DNA of 64,000 nucleotides from an uncultured Gammaproteobacteria bacterium (GTDB taxonomy: Bacteria; Pseudomonadota; Gammaproteobacteria; HK1): contig OY282378.1 of assembly GCA_958295835.1 (NCBI GenBank), positions 2,063,001 through 2,127,000 of the forward strand, read 5' to 3'. The position numbers were made by a program, and so were the translations under genes. The notes under the pieces are model-generated. The model made no database searches, had not been told where the DNA came from, and saw nothing but the letters and a program-made list of their open reading frames with translations. This document shows positions 36,376 through 51,395 of the stretch, one piece after another; within the stretch, counting starts at the first letter, position 1; the number at the start of each line of letters is the position of its first letter.

Positions 36376-37326
36376 TGCTCTTCCCGCTGCCGCTCACGCC
36401 GGTCACGCAGATCAGCCGTTCGAGCGGGAGGTCGACGTCGCGGAGGTTGTTCAGGCAGGCGCCGATGATCGACAAGCGGCGTTCCGGCTCCTGCGTGCCG
36501 GGGCCTCGCATGGAACAGCCTCGTTCCTCCGACGTTGGAAATTCCGCATGGCAGGATCGCGAAGTGGGCACGCCGGCGGGTGTCTCCCGCACGGAACGAA
36601 CCCGCTTCTCCGATGCCGGCGATTCCGCATCAGCGGAATTGCGAAGCGACCGCGCCGACGGTCGCCTCTCGCATACGTTGCGGAGACCGGACCCCCGGCA
36701 GGGGATGGGCGAGGGGCGAGGCGAGATAGCGTCCGGTCAGGGAGTCGGGGCAGGCGAGAATCCGCCGGAGCGGCCCGTGCGCGACGACCCGGCCGCCGTT
36801 CACCCCCGCCCCGGGGCCGAGGTCGATGATGTGCTCGGCGCTGCGGATGGTCTCCTCGTCGTGCTCGACCACCACCACCGTGTTGCCCTTCTTGCGGAGC
36901 GCGCGCAGGGTATCGAGCAGCATCGCGTTGTCGCGGGCGTGCAGCCCGATGGTCGGCTCGTCGAGGATGTAGCACACGCCGCGCAGGTTCGAGCCGAGCT
37001 GCGCGGCGAGCCGGATGCGTTGCGCCTCGCCGCCCGAGAGGGTGGGGGCGGCGCGGTCGAGCCGCAGATATCCGAGGCCGACTTCGCAGAGGAAGTCGAG
37101 CCGGGACACGAGCTCCGCGAGCACGTCGCGGGCGATCGCCGCCTCGCGCCCGCGCGGCCGGATCCGGGCCAGGACGCCGCGCGCGGTCCCGACGTCGAGG
37201 GCGCCGAAGTCCGCGATGCTGCGCGAGCGGTAGCGCACCGCGAGCGCCTCCGGGCGCAGCCGCCGGCCGGTGCAGGCGCGGCACTCGCGCGCCGGCTCGT
37301 CGTCCCCGCTCTGTGACCAGTGCGCC
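36376..37326 (-). pseudogene. Partial copy of the fused uvrA gene (third-quarter segment)
   Basis: These bases correspond to 41805-42978 of the intact gene, with some linker repeats deleted. The translated part includes LVSRLDFLCEVGLGYLRLDR, TLSGGEAQRIRLAAQLGSNL and YILDEPTIGLHARDNAMLLD, i.e. the ABC signature and Walker B of the third UvrA ATPase domain. It has no start, no Walker A and no C-terminal half. At one end it is fused to an IS66 scrap, at the other to unrelated bases after 37326. It includes a copy of the palindromic element at about 36,620. Confidence 0.85.
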
Positions 37327-37443
37327 ACCAGCGCCTGCCGGAGGGACAGCGCCACGGATTCAACCTCTGCCCGGCGTTGCGGTGGAGCGGGTGTGCCGGA
37401 TCGGAGGATCGCCTTCAGGCAGCATGCCTGTCGCGTGCGCCCA

Positions 37444-37854
37444 TCACTCGGCGAGCGTGCGCAGGAAGTCCGCCACCGTCATGACCCGCACCCCGAACGT
37501 GATTTCCGGACGATTCATGAAACGGCCGAAGTCCCGCAAATCCCCCGTCAACAGAAAGCCGGCCCGGCAGGCCAGCGCAGCCTGGAAGATCGGCCGGTCC
37601 TTCTCTGCCAATCCTTCCGGGGATTCCAGGCTTGGACGATGCTCGACAAAGTGCAGTTCCCGTCTCAGGGCCGCCAGCATTCGGGCCGAATCCGGAAACT
37701 TCCTCTGCAGATTGCGACGCGCCTCCTCGAATGCGTAGGGACTGCTGAACAAACGCCAGTGCCTCCGTGCGCCAAGCTCGATGACGAGCGCGGCTTTTCC
37801 GCCCGGATTGTGCGCCGCGGTGAACAGTACGTTGGCGTCCAGGAAAAGCCTCAT
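37444..37854 (-). CDS. PIN-domain toxin
   Basis: 136 residues. MRLFLDANVLFTAAHNPGGK is a PIN start with the first catalytic Asp. Further acidic sites lie in SSPYAFEEARRNL, GLAEKDRPIFQAALACRAGF and LTGDLRDFGRFM. PIN proteins of this subgroup (of the type called PIN_3 or DUF4411-like) are RNases in toxin-antitoxin pairs. The ATG at 37854 overlaps the stop of the upstream AbrB-type gene by ATGA, so the two form a VapBC-like module. It is complete, in contrast to the surrounding fragments. Confidence 0.82.
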   Translation of the reverse strand: MRLFLDANVLFTAAHNPGGKAALVIELGARRHWRLFSSPYAFEEARRNLQRKFPDSARMLAALRRELHFVEHRPSLESPEGLAEKDRPIFQAALACRAGFLLTGDLRDFGRFMNRPEITFGVRVMTVADFLRTLAE

Positions 37855-38117
37855 CGGCCCGGCAGGCCGAGCTTCCCGATCAACCGGTCTCGTTCGTCGG
37901 CCGCCAACGCATCCTCGGCGTCCCACTCGGCGATTTGCTCGTCGCCGTAGAGTTGAACTTCCAGGACGACGCCCGGCTTGAGGACGATCTCGTTGCCCCG
38001 GTCTTCGAGGATGACGACATCGCCGCCCTTGAGGCCCAGCCGTTTGCGCAACGCCGCCGGCAACGTAATCTGCCCGCGCCCGGACACTATCAATGGTTCA
38101 CCCATCTCACCGTCCAT
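37851..38117 (-). CDS. AbrB/MazE/SpoVT-type antitoxin
   Basis: 88 residues from 38117, or 84 from the internal ATG at 38105 (MGEPLIVSGRGQITLPAALR). The swapped-hairpin AbrB motif VSGRGQITLPAALRKRLGL followed by GGDVVILEDRGNEIVLKPGV is clear. The tail (QIAEWDAEDALAADERDRLI) would contact the PIN toxin. It precedes and overlaps the toxin gene and probably represses their common promoter, which should lie just upstream of 38117. Confidence 0.85.
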   Translation of the reverse strand: MDGEMGEPLIVSGRGQITLPAALRKRLGLKGGDVVILEDRGNEIVLKPGVVLEVQLYGDEQIAEWDAEDALAADERDRLIGKLGLPGR

Positions 38118-38534
38118 GCGTCAAGAGATCATGCCGCGAAAGTATCATGTCTTCCGCATTGCTGAAATTCCGCCAGCATTCGTCAGACTCGATGGTTCTC
38201 TTGCCGCGTCCTGTCCACATGGGTGGTGACACGGAGAACCAATGCGTTACGCGCATCTTGGCGTCAAGTTGCGGAAGTCGGGCCAGCACGCCGGGCGCCA
38301 TCGGCCGGGAGTTGCAGGAGAAGGTCCCCGGGGTGAGCTCGTCGAGACGCCGCCCACCGGCCTGCGGCCCGGTCACGCCCGCGCTGTCGGGAAACCGTCC
38401 CGGCCCAGGAGTCGGGGTTTGCGTTGACAGGTGTGTTGGCGCGCGGGTTGGCGCGTTGACCGGGGGATGCCAAGCGCCAGACTGAAACACCGTCTTGCGG
38501 CAGGACCGCTCCCTCCCGTACTCGTTCCACATCC
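38118..38534. other. Gap between AbrB antitoxin gene and methyltransferase pseudogene
   Basis: No gene that I can support. It must contain the divergent promoters. A TTGACA-like word occurs near 38,423 and the bases GTTGGCGCG are repeated around 38,435 and 38,447. Confidence 0.4.
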
Positions 38535-39841
38535 ATGATCCTGCACGACACCTTCGCCGCCACGCCACTGGACCGGACGTCCCTTCCTCAAGGCAACCTC
38601 GACATCGCCGAACGGGTGCGGACCAATCCATTTCCCTGGACCGGGCAGTTCTCGCCGTAACTCGTCGAAAAGCTGCCGACCGCCTACGCCCCGCGCAACG
38701 GAATCGTACTCGACCCCTTCGTCGGCAGCGGGACGTCGCTGGTCGAAGCGGCGCGGCTGGATCTGCCGGCCTGCGGGGGCGACCTCAACCCCGCGGCGGT
38801 GGCCCTCGCGCGGGTCTACCGGCTGGTCAACCTGGACGCGACTGAGCGGGCGGCGCTGCTCCACGGACTGCGCGAGAGCCTCTTCGAGGCGATCGGCCTG
38901 CCCTGTGGACCACTCTTCGTCGGAGAGACCCGGCAGCCGGCGGACCGCACCGCCCTGGAGTCCGCGCTCGTCGAGTTGTGGCGCGAATCGTCCCCAGGCC
39001 CGGCGCAGGCTCTCATGGCGGCGCTCGTCGTGCTATGCGATTTCTACCGCGAGCATCTGGACGCGGAGACGATCCACAAGACTTGGCGTCGTCTCGAACG
39101 GATCGTCCGCGCCCTTCCGGAATCGGCCCGGCCCATCGCCGTGCACCACGCGGACGCGAGGGCGCTGCCCATCGAGTCCGGATCCGCCGATCTGGTGCTG
39201 ACCTCCCCGCCCTACATCAACGTCCACAACTACCACCAGAAGTACCGGCGGTCGGTGGAAGCGCTGGAATGGGACGTCCTCGCCGTGGCCCGCTCCGAGA
39301 TCGGATCGAACCGCCAGAACCGGGGAAACCGTTTCCTCACGGTCGTTCAGTATTCCCTGGACATGGCGCTGGCCGTTCGGGAGATGGCACGGGTGGCGCG
39401 GCGCGGGTCCCGGCTGATCCTCGTGCTCGGGCGCGAGTCTTCGGTACGGGGCACTCGTTTCTTCAACGGGGAGCTGGTGACGGAGGTCGCGGTGCAAGGC
39501 GTGGGACTGGAGATCGAGAGGCGGCAGGAGCGCGTGTTCCGCAACCGCTACGGGGCGGACATCTACGAAGACATCCTGCACTTCCGTACGACGAACGAAG
39601 CCCCCGACGATGACGCCTGCCTGACGGCGGCACGGCGCATCGCGGGGCAGATCCTCTCGGCAAGCCGGGGTTTCGTACCTTCAGTGAACACCCCGGACTC
39701 GAAGACGCGATGGCGCGTCTCGACGAAATCGCGCCGTCTCCGATGCCGGCTGCCGAGGCGCTCTTCCCGGCGGCCGGTTGCCGGCCGCCGATGATCTATC
39801 CGGCCCGATATGGCGACGCGCACCGGGCACTCCCTGGTTGA
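38535..39841 (+). pseudogene. DNA methyltransferase (N4-cytosine/N6-adenine type), nonsense and frameshift mutated
   Basis: The frame starts MILHDTFAATPLDRTSLPQG and meets TAA at 38658-38660, where the context GQFSP-stop-LVEKLP suggests a CAA to TAA change. After the stop the protein continues with VLDPFVGSGTSLVEAARLDL (AdoMet site) and ADLVLTSPPYINVHNYHQKY (catalytic SPPY), in alpha-class order. Near 39,693 the natural ending LEDAMARLDEIAPSPMPAAE shifts to another frame and stops at 39839. Two lesions make a full-length enzyme impossible. A shorter product from 38799 would lack the AdoMet motif. No restriction enzyme gene is next to it. Confidence 0.8.
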
Positions 39842-39930
39842 TCAGATACAAGCCGGCCACGGTGACGGGGTCACCCCGCTGTCGCGTATGAAACATTCCG
39901 GACGTTCATTCGAGGCCGAACGCTGCGGGT

Positions 39931-40078
39931 TGAGGTGGACCCCATCGGTTGGACAGGAATCGCGATTCAGTAAGTGTCTTCTGCCATGATCATAGCAGGC
40001 TGAGAGAGGGCCAGAAGATGAGACGCAAACGCAAGAATCACTCGGCGTCGTTCAAGGCGAAGGTGGCGGTGGCCGCGT
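39931..40078 (+). mobile_element. IS3-family left-end remnant with start of orfA
   Basis: TGAGGTGGACCCC at 39931 followed by TTGGACAGGA resembles an IS3-family terminal repeat. Behind GAGAGAGGG an ATG at 40018 opens MRRKRKNHSASFKAKVAVAA, the standard orfA start, and the sequence then changes abruptly. A matching right end in the same orientation lies at 57812-57950. Confidence 0.65.
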
Positions 40079-40108
40079 CTCGCGTCAGCTCCGCCGCCGG
40101 GTTGTCGC

Positions 40109-40336
40109 TCAGGCATCCGCTACCGCCAATGCCTGCTTCGCTGTCTCCGGCAATTCAATGGGGGCAAATATGGATGCGGAATATAAATAACCATCCGGCT
40201 CTGACGTATCTTCGTCGATCACCCGTAGAAGGTCATGTACTTGTGCTTCGGTATCCGGCAGCGTGCGGTAGACCTTGCCCACGATCAGGCTGGCGGGGTT
40301 GCCCTTGTTGTTGATGCAGATGACGTATTCGCTCAT
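40109..40336 (-). CDS. Conserved small protein of unknown function
   Basis: 75 residues, MSEYVICINNKGNPASLIVG then KVYRTLPDTEAQVHDLLRVI. The first half looks like a small SH3-like beta fold, with YLYSASIFAPIELPETAKQA at the end. I recognise the pattern as a widespread short hypothetical protein but know no function. The ATG at 40336 overlaps the stop of the upstream 79-residue gene by ATGA, so the two are co-translated. They sit between an IS3 scrap and uvrA. Confidence 0.6.
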   Translation of the reverse strand: MSEYVICINNKGNPASLIVGKVYRTLPDTEAQVHDLLRVIDEDTSEPDGYLYSASIFAPIELPETAKQALAVADA

Positions 40337-40572
40337 CGGAGAATCTTCTTGATCTTGAATTCTCTACGCCCGATTCCGTGTGCTTCGAACCAGTGTATCT
40401 CAGCGTCGTACACTGTTCTATCGTCGAGTCTGATGGTTGCCACTCCTTTCCTTTTACGCCAGCGGCCTTTGCCATGAATGCGGTTCAGCCGGCGTCGGAC
40501 GTGCACTCCTTGTCCTGTGGCGATTGTTTCGATGTCTCGGATGTCGTCGAGAATCTCGAATTTCATCGGCAC
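40333..40572 (-). CDS. Conserved small basic protein of unknown function
   Basis: 79 residues (or 77 from the second Met), MPMKFEILDDIRDIETIATG, then RRRLNRIHGKGRWRKRKGVA and the ending YDAEIHWFEAHGIGRREFKI. The alternation of strands and the conserved-looking ending resemble small hypothetical proteins found beside toxin genes, but I cannot name a family. It is the first gene of a two-gene unit with the 75-residue protein. The 40573-40689 gap towards uvrA shows no gene. Confidence 0.55.
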   Translation of the reverse strand: MPMKFEILDDIRDIETIATGQGVHVRRRLNRIHGKGRWRKRKGVATIRLDDRTVYDAEIHWFEAHGIGRREFKIKKILR

Positions 40573-40689
40573 GAAGCCACGTCGCGGGAAACGGAGAGAA
40601 GCAGGGCGCTATTCGCACATCATACACCGTCATTCGCCCCGTTTCGCTGAATAGCATCGTCGGTGCGGTCAACAGTTGGCGCAGACCGT

Positions 40690-47541
<6,852 letters not shown>

Positions 47542-47626
47542 GGGCGAAGAGTCATGGCGATGCGGGCCGGGAGAGGGGCCAAGGTCGGGTCAGGGAACGA
47601 GGCCGACTCGTCGATGCCGATGCGGA

Positions 47627-47710
47627 GTTCGCGGCGGGGAGGTCGAGCCTGAAGCCCTTGAGATCGTTCCTTCGGGTGCCGTGGATGTGGATGCCGGGGA
47701 GAGTGGTCAT
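47627..47710 (-). pseudogene. Diverged relic of a UvrA N-terminus
   Basis: The frame from the ATG at 47710 reads MTTLPGIHIHGTRRNDLKGF and RLDLPAANS. It parallels MTTRPAIRIRGARQNNLKGF DLDLPLGEL of the intact gene but is much more diverged than the other copies, then breaks off. It sits just upstream of the intact uvrA start. Confidence 0.7.
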
Positions 47711-48013
47711 GAGAGTACGGTCCGGTGACGAGTCTGATGGCGGTGTCGGTACGGAGCCGGACTGCCCGTGATGGATGGTGGTGTCGTTCATTGCGTCGGC
47801 GCCGGAGAGAGTAGATGGATTCGTCACGCGGCTCGATATGCCGCCGTACCGCCTTCCGGGTGATGACCCCCACCACGTGACGGTGGGAGAAGGTATCCGA
47901 AGCGGCAGTCCCGGTGCGAGGGCTGGCGGTCGGCGCGGTGTTTTCCTGTGCTCCAAAGCCTGCTGGTGGCAGCGACCCTGACCTTGACTGATGACGATGA
48001 TGCGGATCGTCGC
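47711..48013. other. Gap upstream of the restriction-modification operon
   Basis: No gene that I can support on either strand. It separates the uvrA relic from the operon promoter. Confidence 0.5.
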
Positions 48014-48042
48014 TTGACTTCATCCATTGATCGCACCATAGT
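48014..48042 (+). promoter_or_regulatory. Candidate promoter of the restriction-modification operon
   Basis: TTGACT at 48014-48019 and CATAGT at 48037-48042 with a 17-base spacer fit a sigma-70 promoter. The first gene starts 31 bases later. Confidence 0.5.
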
Positions 48043-48060
48043 GATGAAAAGTGGTGCAAT
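48030..48060. promoter_or_regulatory. Candidate operator overlapping the -10 box
   Basis: ATCGCACCA at 48030-48038 and TGGTGCAAT at 48052-48060 form an inverted repeat with one mismatch in nine and a 13-base centre. It covers the -10 box and the likely start site, just before a ribbon-helix-helix gene, so autoregulation is plausible. Confidence 0.5.
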
Positions 48061-48072
48061 CAGGGAGAAAGG

Positions 48073-48285
48073 ATGATGGCGAGCCACGAGACCGGGCTTC
48101 AGAAGAATCCTGAGGGACCTGTACGGGTGTCCGTGTCGCTTGATGCAGACGACTACGCCGATCTCAAGGTCATCGCCAAGGATCAGCGAGTCTCCCTTGC
48201 CTGGGTGGTTCGTGATGCTGTCTCCGACTATCTCGATACCCGCACACCGTTGTTCCCCCGTAAGCGCAGAGGCGAAGAGCCATGA
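48073..48285 (+). CDS. Ribbon-helix-helix (CopG/Arc-type) protein, likely operon regulator
   Basis: 70 residues. The central part VRVSVSLDADDYADLKVIAK then RVSLAWVVRDAVSDYLD is a ribbon-helix-helix fold: one strand that pairs in a dimer and inserts into the major groove, followed by two helices. GAGAAAGG precedes the ATG at 48073. The stop overlaps the methyltransferase start by ATGA. It is followed by two methyltransferases and a nuclease, so it probably plays the controller role that C proteins play in other restriction systems. The inverted repeat 13-43 bases upstream is its likely site. Confidence 0.75.
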   Translation: MMASHETGLQKNPEGPVRVSVSLDADDYADLKVIAKDQRVSLAWVVRDAVSDYLDTRTPLFPRKRRGEEP

Positions 48286-50480
48286 CCGCCGCGCTTGCGA
48301 AGCCGGTCGCCAGGCCCCGCCGGTCCGTTCCGGCGCCCGGTTCCTCTCTGGTTGCCGCTACCGAAGCGTATGCCATCCACGTTCGAGCGGCCGTCGAAGC
48401 CGTGCGGCGCTCCTTCGGCAACTACGAAAGCGTCAGCGCTGCATGGGCGGACATGCTGGCCAGCCGGTGGCGCGAAGAGCCCCTCGCCACGTCCGAGACA
48501 CCCGCTCTTCAGGCGGCTTGGGGCCTCGTCAGCATGCGCCTCGTGGGCCGCAGCATCGGAGCGCTTTCCGCGAATGCATCGTTGCGCGATGCCGAGGCGT
48601 GGTTTCTTGGGCGCCTGCGCGCCCCTCGCCTGCTTTCCGATGCCGTCGTCGAGTTCGTTGACCGAGAAGCGGTCAAGGCGCTCGAGGCTGTCGCGTACGA
48701 CGACACGCTACGGGATCTCCTGCCGTACGTCCTTGACGCGCACGGCCCCGGAAGCAGGGCCAGTGTGATGAAAGCTCCGGCCACACAGAAAGCCCGGCAG
48801 GCAAAAAGGACGAGAGGGGTCTTCTACACACCCTCGGATGTTGCCGAGTACATCACACGGGAGGCCATCGGTGCGCTCGGCCAAGGGATCGAGCCTCCAT
48901 CCATCCTCGATCCCGCTTGCGGCTCCGGCGTGTTCCTGAAGGCCGCGCTCGGTTTGGCCATGACTCACAATCCGGATCTGGATCGCTTCGACTTTGTCGA
49001 GCGCAGTCTTTACGGCATCGACGTCAATCCCCTGGCCGTCGAAGCGGCCTGTTTCGTCCTGCTGCACGAATGCCTTGACTCGGACCACGGGAGGCAGGGT
49101 GTTTCGCCATGGTCACTATGGCATCGCATCCGTTGCAATCTGTGTGTCGCAGATGCGCTCACGTTCGAGCTTGCAACGCCGAACGACGATCACACCGCCT
49201 CTCTTGCCTCCCTTCGGACAACCCTTGACGCTACATACGTAGCGCCAACAAGGAATCATCTCGACACGAGGACAGAGAACGCGCTCTTTCCCCGGGGGAC
49301 CGCTCTCGGGAACGTGTTTCCGGCGCTTTCGCAGGGCGCAGACACCATCATCGGCAACCCGCCCTATGCAACGATCGGCCCCCGCAACGACATGGCGACC
49401 CTTGGACGACGTTTTGCCTCTCTGCCCGTCGGCAACGTCGCCGGAGCCAATTATTTCCCCGCGTTCGTTGAAATGATGTGGCGGTTCGCCCGGCCGGATC
49501 GTAGCTCCTCCGGGATGGTCGTCCCGCTCTCGCTCGCCTGCAGCAGCAGAGCGCAGATGACCGCGACGCGACGCGCCATCATGGGCAGTGGCGGACGCTG
49601 GCGTTTCGCGTTTTTCGATCGCGAGCCGCATGCACTCTTTGGTGAGGAAGTGAAGACCCGCAACACGATCGTCTTCCGTTACCAGGATACCGGCGAAGCA
49701 GGCTCGGCAGCGGCGATCGAAACAGGCCCGTTACGCAAGTGGACCAGTCGGCAGCGGGCACGGCTCTTCGACGAGATCAACTTCACGCCGTTGATCGGGA
49801 TCTCGATCGCAGCCGGCATTCCCAAGCTCTCAGGAGATCGATCTTCCGAGGTTTTCGGGCAAATTGCGCGCCGGACCACCTGTCTACGCGAGATGTGCGC
49901 GTCCGTGGCTTCATGCCGGCCCGAGGAAGTTGCCTCCAAACATCGAGACAATTGCGTCTTCATCTCCGGCACCGCCTACAATTTCCTCAACACCTTCCGG
50001 CCACACCGCAACCTTCCCCCCTTCCGTGCGCCCTGGAGCGCGAGCAAGGTCCTCGCCCTGAGCTTTGCAACCGAAGATGAAGCAGCGCGAGCGTTCGCCA
50101 TCCTCGGCAGTCGTGTCGCCTATTGGCTGTGGCATGTGACCGAGGACGGATTCCACGTCACGCGAGCCTTCGTGCTGCGGTTGCCGTTCAGCGACAGACT
50201 CTTCAACAAGATGCAAAGAGATTCCCTGGCTCGTCTTGGAACTCGATTGTGGGATGACGTCCAGACTGATCGGATCGTCAGCGTCAACGGAGGCCGCCAG
50301 ACGATCGCCTACCGGCCGCACGCCAGCGAAAGCCTGCGGGACGAGATCGATGCATTGCTCCTCGGGGCGCTTGACGTAGCGCCGTCTTTCATCGAATACC
50401 TGCGTGCATTCACACGCGGAGTAGTCGCCGTCGACGAGGACGATGGAACGCGCCGGCGCTTCACCAACTCATTTCACTGA
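48282..50480 (+). CDS. N6-adenine DNA methyltransferase, Eco57I-like (gamma class)
   Basis: 732 residues. GVFYTPSDVAEYITREAIGA near residue 182 and ILDPACGSGVFLKAALGLAM near 212 form the AdoMet site, YGIDVNPLAVEAACFVLLHE follows, and the catalytic GNPPYATIGPRNDMATLG is near 358. The remaining 370 residues include a target-recognition-like region with VFISGTAYNFLNTFRPHRNL and WHVTEDGFHVTRAFVLRLPF. The enzyme should methylate adenine. No nuclease motif is obvious at its N-terminus, so cutting is probably done by the PLD protein encoded two genes downstream. The start overlaps the regulator stop. Confidence 0.85.
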   Translation: MTAALAKPVARPRRSVPAPGSSLVAATEAYAIHVRAAVEAVRRSFGNYESVSAAWADMLASRWREEPLATSETPALQAAWGLVSMRLVGRSIGALSANASLRDAEAWFLGRLRAPRLLSDAVVEFVDREAVKALEAVAYDDTLRDLLPYVLDAHGPGSRASVMKAPATQKARQAKRTRGVFYTPSDVAEYITREAIGALGQGIEPPSILDPACGSGVFLKAALGLAMTHNPDLDRFDFVERSLYGIDVNPLAVEAACFVLLHECLDSDHGRQGVSPWSLWHRIRCNLCVADALTFELATPNDDHTASLASLRTTLDATYVAPTRNHLDTRTENALFPRGTALGNVFPALSQGADTIIGNPPYATIGPRNDMATLGRRFASLPVGNVAGANYFPAFVEMMWRFARPDRSSSGMVVPLSLACSSRAQMTATRRAIMGSGGRWRFAFFDREPHALFGEEVKTRNTIVFRYQDTGEAGSAAAIETGPLRKWTSRQRARLFDEINFTPLIGISIAAGIPKLSGDRSSEVFGQIARRTTCLREMCASVASCRPEEVASKHRDNCVFISGTAYNFLNTFRPHRNLPPFRAPWSASKVLALSFATEDEAARAFAILGSRVAYWLWHVTEDGFHVTRAFVLRLPFSDRLFNKMQRDSLARLGTRLWDDVQTDRIVSVNGGRQTIAYRPHASESLRDEIDALLLGALDVAPSFIEYLRAFTRGVVAVDEDDGTRRRFTNSFH

Positions 50481-50493
50481 CGGAAAGACCTCG

Positions 50494-51381
50494 ATGCCCC
50501 GAGTCACTGACGCCATCAAGAATAAGAGCATGTTGACCAAGGAAGAGTGGCGCGAGTACACCAAGACGGTGTGGCACATCGCGAACACGACTCACGACGA
50601 GCATCCCGCCGTCTTCCCGATCGAGATTCCGCACCGTCTCATCAAGCTCTTCAGTTGGCACGGTGAAACCGTCCTCGACCCGTTCGCCGGCACCGGCACG
50701 ACGGCTGAAGCCGCCGTGCCGCTCGGCCGCAAGGTGCTTTGTGTCGATCAAAGCAGGAAGTACATCAACATCATCCGGCGCGATTGCAGCCACCTCACGA
50801 ACGGTCATTTGACGGCGACCGATCTGATGGAAGTCATCCATGGCGACAGCCGTGACCTCTCTTTCCTTGAGGACGGCTCCGTCTCTCTCGTCGTTTCCAG
50901 CCCGCCGTACTGGAACAAGGCCCACTACGGCACGGCTCGCGCGAACCTCGGCAAGCTGGCGGGCTACCGACGTTTCCTTCGGGAGATCCGGCCGGTCTTC
51001 GAAGAGTGCTTCCGCGTTCTCCAGCCCGGCCGCAAGTGCTGCCTGGTCACGGCGAACGTGAATCAACATACCGACCATGGACTTTTGACGTTCCCGCTCG
51101 CGGCTGATTTCGGCGCCATCCTTCGGGAAATCGGCTTCGTCATGGTGACCGAGATTGTCTGGTCGAAGGACGGAACGGGGGGACGGTGGGGCTCGGCGAA
51201 CGGACAACGCCCGATCTTCGGCAGCTACCCCTATCCGCCGAATTTCCTCTTCAAGAACGTTCACGAATACATCCTCGTCTTCTCGAAGCCACCGTCGAAG
51301 AAGTCGAAAGGCCCCAAGGTTGTACCGTATGACGAGCTCATGGCCGATCCTCCACGCTCAGCGAACAGACAGGTTCGGTAA
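50494..51381 (+). CDS. DNA methyltransferase (N4/N6 amino type)
   Basis: 295 residues from the ATG at 50494 (MPRVTDAIKNKSMLTKEEWR), with GGAAAG nine bases upstream. The AdoMet motif ETVLDPFAGTGTTAEAAVPL precedes the catalytic SLVVSSPPYWNKAHYG, alpha-class order. The C-terminus NFLFKNVHEYILVFSKPPSK is common in solitary and restriction-linked methyltransferases. Two different methyltransferases in one operon suggest an asymmetric recognition site whose strands are modified separately. The next gene starts 14 bases later behind GGAGG. Confidence 0.87.
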   Translation: MPRVTDAIKNKSMLTKEEWREYTKTVWHIANTTHDEHPAVFPIEIPHRLIKLFSWHGETVLDPFAGTGTTAEAAVPLGRKVLCVDQSRKYINIIRRDCSHLTNGHLTATDLMEVIHGDSRDLSFLEDGSVSLVVSSPPYWNKAHYGTARANLGKLAGYRRFLREIRPVFEECFRVLQPGRKCCLVTANVNQHTDHGLLTFPLAADFGAILREIGFVMVTEIVWSKDGTGGRWGSANGQRPIFGSYPYPPNFLFKNVHEYILVFSKPPSKKSKGPKVVPYDELMADPPRSANRQVR

Positions 51382-51395
51382 TCGGAGGAGCGGCG

